Shown here piece by piece: positions 6,026 through 10,697 of a stretch of DNA of 10,697 nt. Every line of letters begins with the position of its first letter. The first letter of the stretch is position 1. A program made the translations under genes and the position numbers. This stretch comes from Baffinella frigidus (taxonomy: Eukaryota; Cryptophyceae; Cryptomonadales; Baffinellaceae). The stretch covers positions 72,383 to 83,079 of the forward strand of contig MU647636.1 in the NCBI GenBank assembly GCA_026770585.1, in the 5' to 3' direction. The notes under the pieces are model-generated. The model made no database searches. It was not told the origin of the DNA and was given only the letters and a program-made list of their open reading frames with translations.

Positions 6026-6191
6026 GCAAAACCGGTCTCCCTGCGTACACAACGTGTAGAGTGTGCACGACCTCTCTCTCATCGCCCCTTTTCAGACACA
6101 GCCTCTGTGGGGATACAGACACAGTGGCGTGGTATGAATGAGGGTCTCTCTCAAATGTGGTGGTTTCTGCCACGAAAGTGCAGCGCAGATA

Positions 6192-6255
6192 AAATTTGGT
6201 AGAAATACCTTTATCACTAGGTGTCGGTAGTAATAAAGGTCTCTTTACCAAATTT
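6192..6255. repeat. 64-bp inverted repeat
   Basis: The 23-bp arms AAATTTGGTAGAAATACC(TTTAT) and (ATAAA)GGTCTCTTTACCAAATTT pair at 20 of 23 positions around an 18-bp loop. Size and form suit a small MITE or a decayed one. No target duplication is evident. Confidence 0.7.
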
Positions 6256-7145
6256 CAGGGTCTGGACAGCACCTGGCCGGGAGGAGCATACAACACGAGG
6301 CTGCAATTGGCCTTTTCTTAAAAACCTCTTTTTGAGGGTCGTCTCTGCATTGTGTAGTAATTGTCAAGTCTCCGATAGTTTAAGCATCGGTCAAGTGACC
6401 AATTTTCTTACAAAAATTCTGGACGCGATCTTAAAACCAACACTTAAGAAAAGTCCATTGACCGCCTTGTGTGGTACACCCCAGCACACGCACGCATGGA
6501 ATCTCATCTGACGTCAAAACAAGGAGGAGAGAGGGAGACCTTTACTCATACCCAGGAGCACTCTTACGTCAAGGAACTGATCCCATACCGAGGCATGAGT
6601 GACTCGCGGGTGAGAAAACGCGCCGCGCTAGGGTCCTACAGCAGTCACATCTGTGCAGGATACGTTTCAGTGTCCGCCTATGGTGGGAGTTTAAAGAACC
6701 TAAAGGACCTAAAGGACATTCCTAGGAGCCTGGTGGGACCCTCCTAGAGGCGGTGCGGTTTTCGAGAGTATCCCTCAGTCCGCGGCAGGTCATACGTGAT
6801 AATTACATGACGCAATGTTTTGTTTTCGTGGTACAAATGGAAAGTACTGACCTGGTGAGACGCAACTCCTCGTCCTTTTCACGTCCGATCCGAATACAAT
6901 TTTTCGGGTCCGGGTACAAACTTTGAAATAAGACTTGTATCCAAAATTCCGACTTCTGACCTGGCGTGGACTCCGGGTACCTGGAGACAGAAGCCTTCAT
7001 CGTTACGTCGACAGAAACTGAAAAACAAAACCGGGACCGACAACTCACAACGCGGAAGAAGGGTTCCTAGCAACGACAGAAACCATTGCTCGTGGCTTTG
7101 CAGCCACTGCTCACCGATTTGATACTGTCGAAAAGCCCACATTGA
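6256..7145. other. Gene-free stretch
   Basis: No convincing gene. Within it, 6597-6775 is a degenerate inverted repeat: GTGAGAAAACGCGCCGCGCT and AGGGTCC on the left, with AGGCGGTGCGGTTTTCGAGA on the right. It resembles worn family B or C ends. CTAAAGGACCTAAAGGAC (near 6700) is a short tandem, also seen near 2315. From 6800 to 7140 only short open frames with non-ATG starts or overlapping alternatives occur, with no family resemblance. Confidence 0.45.
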
Positions 7146-7200
7146 TACCTCGTGTACAAGAACCCGTCATTTAAGAAAGCGGACCAAATTCGACCCATGC

Positions 7201-7275
7201 GTGTTCTTAATTTATAACCAAAGGGTTGAATAAATCTCGGGTTTAGTCAACCCTCTGGTACTAATTTGAGAACAC
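7201..7275. repeat. Inverted repeat, possibly the core of a decayed element (7146-7329)
   Basis: The arms 7201-7229 (GTGTTCTTAATTTATAACCA...) and 7247-7275 pair over about 29 bp with a few mismatches; the inner 8 bp (AGGGTTGA / TCAACCCT) are perfect. Outside it, CGAGGTACCCCTGTA at 7315-7329 is a good family B right tip. TACCTCG at 7146 may be what remains of the left tip. So this may be a third large family B copy carrying different internal sequence. Confidence 0.55.
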
Positions 7276-7397
7276 GACAACCGACCGACACTCGAGCAAG
7301 GATGTTGTTATTGACGAGGTACCCCTGTACGCTAGAGGAGAATTTGAGCACTCAGGTGCCTGTTCAGATTCCTAGTTGGCTGATCCGGACCACCTTC

Positions 7398-7935
7398 AGG
7401 GTTGAGGCTTCAGTGTTTCGGGTTTAGTGTTAGGGATTTAGGGTTACGGGTTTAGGGGTTAGGTTTCAGGGTTTAGGGTTCAGTGTGAAGGGTTTAGGGT
7501 TTAGGGATGGGGTTTATGGTTTATGGTTTATGGTTTAGGGGTTAGGGGTTAGGGTTTATGGTTTGGGGTTTGTGGTTGAGATGTGAGGGTTTAGGGTTTG
7601 GGTTAGGGGTTTGCGGTTTAGGGTTAATGTTTTTTAAATTAAAATTTTGGGGTTCTGGGATTTGGGTTTTAAGGTTAGGGTTTAGGGTTTAGGGGTCAGG
7701 GGTTAGGGCTCATGGTTGAGGGCTGAGGGGTTTAAGTTTCAGAGCGTAGGGCTTAGGGCTTAGGGTTAAGGGTTTAGGGTTTAGGGCTTAAGTTCTACGG
7801 TTCAGGGTTTAGGGTTTAGGGTTTAGGGTTTGGGGTTTGGGGTTTAGGGTTTAGGGTTTAGGATTTAGGATTTAGGGTTTAGGGTTTAGGGTTTAGGGTT
7901 TAGGGTTCAGGGTTTAGGGTTTAGGGTAGGTTGGT
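7398..7935 (-). repeat. Large degenerate telomere tract, inverted (TTTAGGG) orientation
   Basis: More than 500 bp of TTTAGGG-type units. The left half is strongly degenerate (TTTATGG, TTAGGGG, TTTGGGG, GTGAGGG, with an AT-rich break near 7630-7650). The right half (7800-7930) is mostly perfect, so the cleaner end faces the chromosome interior. The orientation is opposite to the terminal array. Confidence 0.95.
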
Positions 7936-8040
7936 TTACGAGTTCGGGTTTAAGGTTTATGCAAGCTCCCGCAGTCCTTTGCTGAAAGCAGGGGTCGCCG
8001 AAAGTCAATCTTCCCTTACGGCAATGGTTTTCAAATGTCA

Positions 8041-8062
8041 AACCCGTGGATATCCACGGGTT
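8041..8062. repeat. Perfect 22-bp palindrome
   Basis: AACCCGTGGA followed by TATCCACGGGTT reads the same on both strands with no loop. It lies about 100 bp after the telomere tract. No coding gene is adjacent, so a regulatory role cannot be argued from context. Confidence 0.85.
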
Positions 8063-8129
8063 TCATTGATTCCAACCCCTCCAACACTCTAGCGTGGGTA
8101 TCACTCGATGGCGTGCAAGTCTTTTGTAA

Positions 8130-8158
8130 AAGTCAACCTGCCCAGAGGCAGTTGACTT
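8130..8158. repeat. Short inverted repeat, AAGTCAAC...GTTGACTT
   Basis: The arms AAGTCAACCTGCC and GGCAGTTGACTT pair with one bulged base around CAGA. A stem of this size could occur by chance, but it is one of several close-set palindromes in this gene-free part. Confidence 0.6.
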
Positions 8159-8394
8159 GGAGGCCTTTTCTGGAACAAACTCGACCCCAACCAGAATCTG
8201 GAGGGTCTTGATTCGTAGTCCACCGATTGAACGCGTGATTTGTCTCGCCAGAACCGGAGATGTGGGTGTTCCCGCCCCTATCGCCCCTGGTACACACCGC
8301 GTAGAGTGGTTACGTGTACTCGAAAGAAGGAAACGCACCGTCAGAGGTTCCGTTCCTAAGAGGGTAGGCCTATTCGTAGGAGCCTAGGACCTCC

Positions 8395-8517
8395 TACAGG
8401 GGTACCTCGCTCATGAGAAACCGCCCTCTCCCTCTAGAGGACCACCATAGGGCCCTGGGCATAGTTCTACTGTAGGGTCCCAGGAGGGGGCGCTTTCTTA
8501 TGCGAGGTACCCCTGTA
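8395..8517. mobile_element. Family B foldback element, short copy (123 bp)
   Basis: Starts TACAGGGGTACCTCGCTCAT then GAGAAACCGCCC and ends GGGCGCTTTCTTATGCGAGG then TACCCCTGTA; TA borders both ends. About 30 bp of inverted ends enclose CCATAGGGCCCTGG and GTAGGGTCCC. The ends match the 262-bp copy at 2703-2964 although the interior is much shorter. It sits 9 bp before the next inverted repeat. Confidence 0.85.
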
Positions 8518-8526
8518 CAGGGATTA

Positions 8527-8628
8527 CTCAAAATGAAGGACACGCACCACCCTTAGGGCGGTCCTATCGCTCGTAGGGATTAGACCTAACGTAGGACCCT
8601 AGGGCGGTGCGTGTCCTTGATTTCGAGA
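8527..8628. mobile_element. Family C foldback element (about 100 bp)
   Basis: The arms carry AAGGACACGCACCACCCT on the left and AGGGCGGTGCGTGTCCTT on the right, extending outward as CTCAAAAT and ATTTCGAG. Inner palindromic pieces GGTCCTA...TAGGACC give a long stem. A similar end, CTCGAAAGAAGGAAACGCAC, lies near 8320 on the other side of the family B copy. One reading is an older family C element with a family B element inserted next to it. Confidence 0.75.
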
Positions 8629-9001
8629 ACCCCATGCACAGCCCCAAGATGAAGTCACTCTCAAGAGAGGAGGGGGAGTACCCCTTTGGACATGGCGCGA
8701 ACCATTTGTTTGGAATGTATTTACTCTGTGTCATCATGGACCTCCTACTCACACACCTTCCTGCAGCGCTCGCGCGCAACTAACCTTCATAAGGGCTACC
8801 GCCCGGGCACAAACACCTCCTACCACGAGCCACACCTCTGTCCATACGCACCCATCTGCCCCCCTCCACCATGACCCCCAGGATACCCCGGGTAGCGCGA
8901 CTGCTCCCACTGAGCGCCCCCCCCGCCCTCACCGACCGACCCCCCGTGCCACGCCTCGATCTCCATGGGATACCCTGTGACCAGCCCGAAGTCGACCCTG
9001 G
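8629..9001. other. Gene-free, C-rich stretch
   Basis: The plus strand is notably C-rich from about 8760 to 8990 (runs such as CCCCCCCCGCCC), unlike flanking DNA. Short frames exist but have no coding signature or family likeness. No repeat family in this window matches it. Confidence 0.4.
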
Positions 9002-9091
9002 TGTAGGGTTGAGGGGTTGGGGTTTAGGGTTTAGGGTTTAGGTTTGAGGGTTTAGGGTTTAGGGTTTAGGGTTCAGGGGTTGGGGTTTAGG
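9002..9091 (-). repeat. Short telomere tract, inverted (TTTAGGG) orientation
   Basis: About twelve TTTAGGG or near-variant units. It ends at TTTAGGCCCGG, and from there GC-rich sequence with coding character takes over. It marks the inner border of the repeat-dominated region. Confidence 0.9.
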
Positions 9092-9227
9092 CCCGGCGCC
9101 CACCTCGCCGTCGCGCCGCCCCCCCACTGGACGGGGTTGATCTCGAGCGACGGCAGGGCGCGCCCCCGGCGCGCCGCGCAGGAGTCGTCAGCGCGCGGGT
9201 GTTGCTGGAGTTGTTCCTGCTGCTGCT

Positions 9228-9265
<38 letters not shown>

Positions 9266-9453
9266 CCAGCGGAGGAGGCCGCCGCCGCCGTCCACCCGTT
9301 CGGGAGGGGGAAGTCGCGTCCGTCCGGCTCGCCCGGCACCGGGACGCAAGAGAACATATTCGACGGCGAGGACTGCTTGAACACGGACTTCAGTTGCTTC
9401 ATCTTCGGATACCGTCCAACGAGAAAGAGGGTGCCTTCCTTGGACGCCACCAT
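9073..9453 (-). CDS. Unrecognised protein with poly-Ala and Gln-rich tract (probable exon)
   Basis: From the ATG at 9453 (GGGATGG context) the frame gives 126 residues. The frame is also open to an ATG at 9582, but codons before 9453 look less gene-like. The first 55 residues (MVASKEGTLFLVGRYPKMKQ, then LKSVFKQSS, ending FPLPNGW) use mostly G/C-ending codons and look coding. They are followed by Ala runs interrupted by SSAG, then QQQQEQLQQ, then a low-complexity tail. The stop falls inside the TTTAGGG tract, so the last residues (GLNPNP) are encoded by telomere repeats. The true 3' end is therefore probably lost, or splices out before it. I recognise no domain. The opposite strand is also open across 9080-9565, so strand choice is likely but not certain. 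Confidence 0.45.
9217..9265. repeat. CTG and CCG trinucleotide microsatellites
   Basis: CTG repeats (9217-9229) pass directly into about eleven CCG/GCC repeats (9230-9265). On the minus strand they read as GCG/GCC (Ala) and CAG (Gln) codons of the predicted protein. The tract length is likely variable between strains. Confidence 0.9.
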
Positions 9454-9500
9454 CCCGCAAGTTGAAGGTGTGTGGGTAGTGTGCGGTGGGATGACAGACG

Positions 9501-9563
9501 GGTGCTCTGTTCTTTTATCGAAGTCTCGCGTCAGCAAAATACCCCTTGGTGCTCTGTTCTTTT
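9501..9563 (+). repeat. 16-bp direct repeat GGTGCTCTGTTCTTTT
   Basis: Identical copies at 9501-9516 and 9548-9563, 47 bp apart, lie upstream of the likely minus-strand start at 9453. They could be paired regulatory sites or a short duplication; the sequence alone does not decide. Confidence 0.7.
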
Positions 9564-9846
9564 GAGGACAATATCCCTTCATGTACACGTCGTGATGGAA
9601 TCGTGATGGACCGTGAATCCAGGTGAGTCAAAATGATGACAAAATTTCGTCTGGTTCCCGTGAATCGTGTCCTGAATAATGAACCTCCGTCTCTTCAATG
9701 GACGTTAACGTGACAAACTTCATTGAAACATGATGCCGGATCATTGTAATTTTGTGATATTCGAGACAAGTGACTGTCTTCTGGCGCCTTCTTGGGTAAA
9801 GTTAACAGGGGCAATTCCTGCCAGACGCCATGTGTCCTCCTTAATT

Positions 9847-9956
9847 AACATCATGTTGGCATCATGTTGTCATGATGTTTCACACGTCTAGCAGCTGAGT
9901 CAGCACCTGGGCAGGGGGTGCAAAACTGTTGTTGCAAGGGGTATTTTTACCCCTTG
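9847..9956. promoter_or_regulatory. Small palindromes upstream of the 10047 gene
   Basis: AACATCATG (9847-9855) pairs with CATGATGTT (9871-9879), and CATCATGTTG is repeated between them. At 9935-9956, CAAGGGGTA and TACCCCTTG form a perfect 9-bp stem with a TTTT loop. Both lie between the two divergent genes and within 200 bp of the plus-strand start. A role in transcription is a guess. Confidence 0.4.
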
Positions 9957-10046
9957 GTTGTTGTGTAGAAAATAACTGGATCCAGCTCCGCCCCCATCTC
10001 CCGCCGTATCCTCGCATCCGCCGCCTCCGTTCTCTCACCTTCGAAG

Positions 10047-10697
10047 ATGCCCTGGCGCCAGATGATATTCCCCACCGCACAAGACGGCCTCAACATGCCC
10101 TGGGCAGCAGTTTGCGCGTCGCACAACGCGGAAATCGCGCGCGTGCAGGACCTCCCCATCATCGCGTTCGACAAACAAGAACAACTGCTTCTCGACTCTC
10201 TATTGCAAGCCGAGTCGCACCAGCAAGCAGCGACGCATATGCCCGAAAGCGCGCATGGGAGAGAGTTCCAGTCTGACTTCGCCGACCTCGAGATCAAGCT
10301 GACGTCCACACGCACCTGCATCGACATCGATGCCACCCCATGGCAGAACCCCGCCTTCCCCGAACTGCACGCGCATCCTGGGGACTTCGATCTCTACGAT
10401 GACTACACCATTGATGAGTGGACCAATCACATGCCCGACGAACCGCGCGTATGTCCATGGGATTAACCGGGGGGTGACCCTGTTCTTCGCGTTTGAGATC
10501 ATGTTCTCGGATTCTATCGACAATTCGGAGATGATGGAGACTGTGTATGGTACTATCAACGTGAACAATTTCCCTGTGCTTGAGCACTGCAATGATGCAG
10601 TTGTCATATACGATGATATCACTGACACCGTTTCTGTTGAAGTGATGATGGGAACCGGTACTCCGCCCGTTGACAGCACAAATACCATGGACCTAAC
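10047..10697 (+). CDS. Unrecognised gene, 5' part, two predicted exons (runs off the window)
   Basis: Exon 1 (10047-10448) gives 134 residues from an ATG with purine at -3, beginning MPWRQMIFPTAQDG. Exon 2 (10498-10697) continues with IMFSDSIDNSEMMETVYG and is open to the window edge. Unspliced, the frame would stop at 10464. Removing the 49-nt intron at 10449-10497 restores one frame rich in Asp/Glu (FDLYDDYTIDEW; AVVIYDDITDTVSVEV) and with a clear purine-first codon pattern. The product looks acidic and soluble, with no signal peptide or membrane segment in the visible part. I recognise no family. The pyrimidine-rich run ending CGAAG just before the ATG could itself be a splice acceptor, so an upstream exon is possible. 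Confidence 0.65.
10449..10497 (+). other. Predicted 49-nt spliceosomal intron
   Basis: Donor GTATGT directly follows codon CGC. ATTAAC or GTGAC could serve as branch point. A pyrimidine-rich stretch (CCCTGTTCTTCGCG) leads to acceptor TTTGAG. Its length moves the reading frame from exon 1 to exon 2 exactly (phase 0). The in-frame TAA at 10464 is removed with it. Confidence 0.6.

Noticed and set aside
5757-6251. 164-codon frame on the minus strand
   Set aside because: It crosses the 6192-6255 hairpin, a family B remnant and the paired palindromes. It has no conserved motif, so it is most likely a chance frame.
6803-7142. Overlapping minus-strand frames of 81 and 87 codons
   Set aside because: No family likeness and no supporting splice signals; two frames overlap in the same stretch, as expected of chance.
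9080-9565. 161-codon plus-strand frame opposite the Ala/Gln protein
   Set aside because: It begins at a TTG within telomere repeats and gives a Cys/Ala-rich low-complexity stretch. The minus strand has an ATG in good context. I am not fully certain of the strand.
10200-10688. 162-codon frame on the minus strand opposite the 10047 gene
   Set aside because: Its third codon positions coincide with those of plus-strand exon 2, so it can stay open as a shadow. The purine-first codon pattern favours the plus strand.

Overview
This is a eukaryotic chromosome end. The window opens with a terminal array of the Arabidopsis-type heptamer, CCCTAAA on this strand, which is the orientation expected at a left-hand telomere. 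The first 9 kb is a subtelomere made mostly of small foldback elements, inverted repeats and degenerate telomere-repeat tracts. Gene-like sequence is sparse: one reading frame on the minus strand near 3-4 kb, and two more at the inner edge. TTTAGGG telomeres, mixed GC content and a short GT-AG intron fit an alga or alga-related protist. A chromerid such as Chromera is my tentative guess from the telomere type; no marker gene supports a species name.

Layout: (1) 1-120, telomere. (2) 161-1078, subtelomeric unit: a 44-bp direct repeat, then a 131-bp, about 97% identical inverted repeat (381-1041). Its left arm is split by a 150-bp MITE (402-551) that has a 4-bp target duplication and whose empty site survives in the right arm. 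(3) 1117-1312, interstitial CCCTAAA array. (4) 1366-2964, a dense MITE field: five about 105-bp copies of one family (A) in both orientations, one large copy of a second family (B), and a diverged copy of the subtelomeric unit. (5) 2980-4155, minus strand: a 391-codon gene with a plausible His-Asp-Cys triad of the Ulp1/C48 (clan CE) cysteine-protease fold. (6) 4644-4744, a compact hairpin MITE, followed by decayed repeats. (7) 5414-5642, 7398-7935 and 9002-9091: telomere-repeat tracts in the opposite orientation (TTTAGGG), separated by palindromes and further foldback elements (5936-6025, 6192-6255, 7201-7275, 8395-8517, 8527-8628). (8) 9073-9453, minus strand: a probable coding exon with Ala/Gln homopolymers whose stop lies inside a telomere-repeat tract. 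(9) 10047-10697, plus strand: the 5' part of an unrecognised gene with strong coding character and a predicted 49-nt GTATGT...TTTGAG intron.

Together: no transposase is present, so the foldback elements are non-autonomous. Families A and B both end in TA...TA, as expected of Tc1/mariner- or Stowaway-like MITEs. Inside family A a 20-bp palindrome of GGTCAAA/TTTGACC type is kept by paired base changes, and a similar palindrome stands alone at 5862-5880. The CCCTAAA tract at 1117 and the TTTAGGG tract at 5414 point outward from a 4.5-kb block holding the protease gene. That arrangement suggests an old telomere-capped fragment or telomere-end element, although ordinary subtelomeric rearrangement would also explain it.
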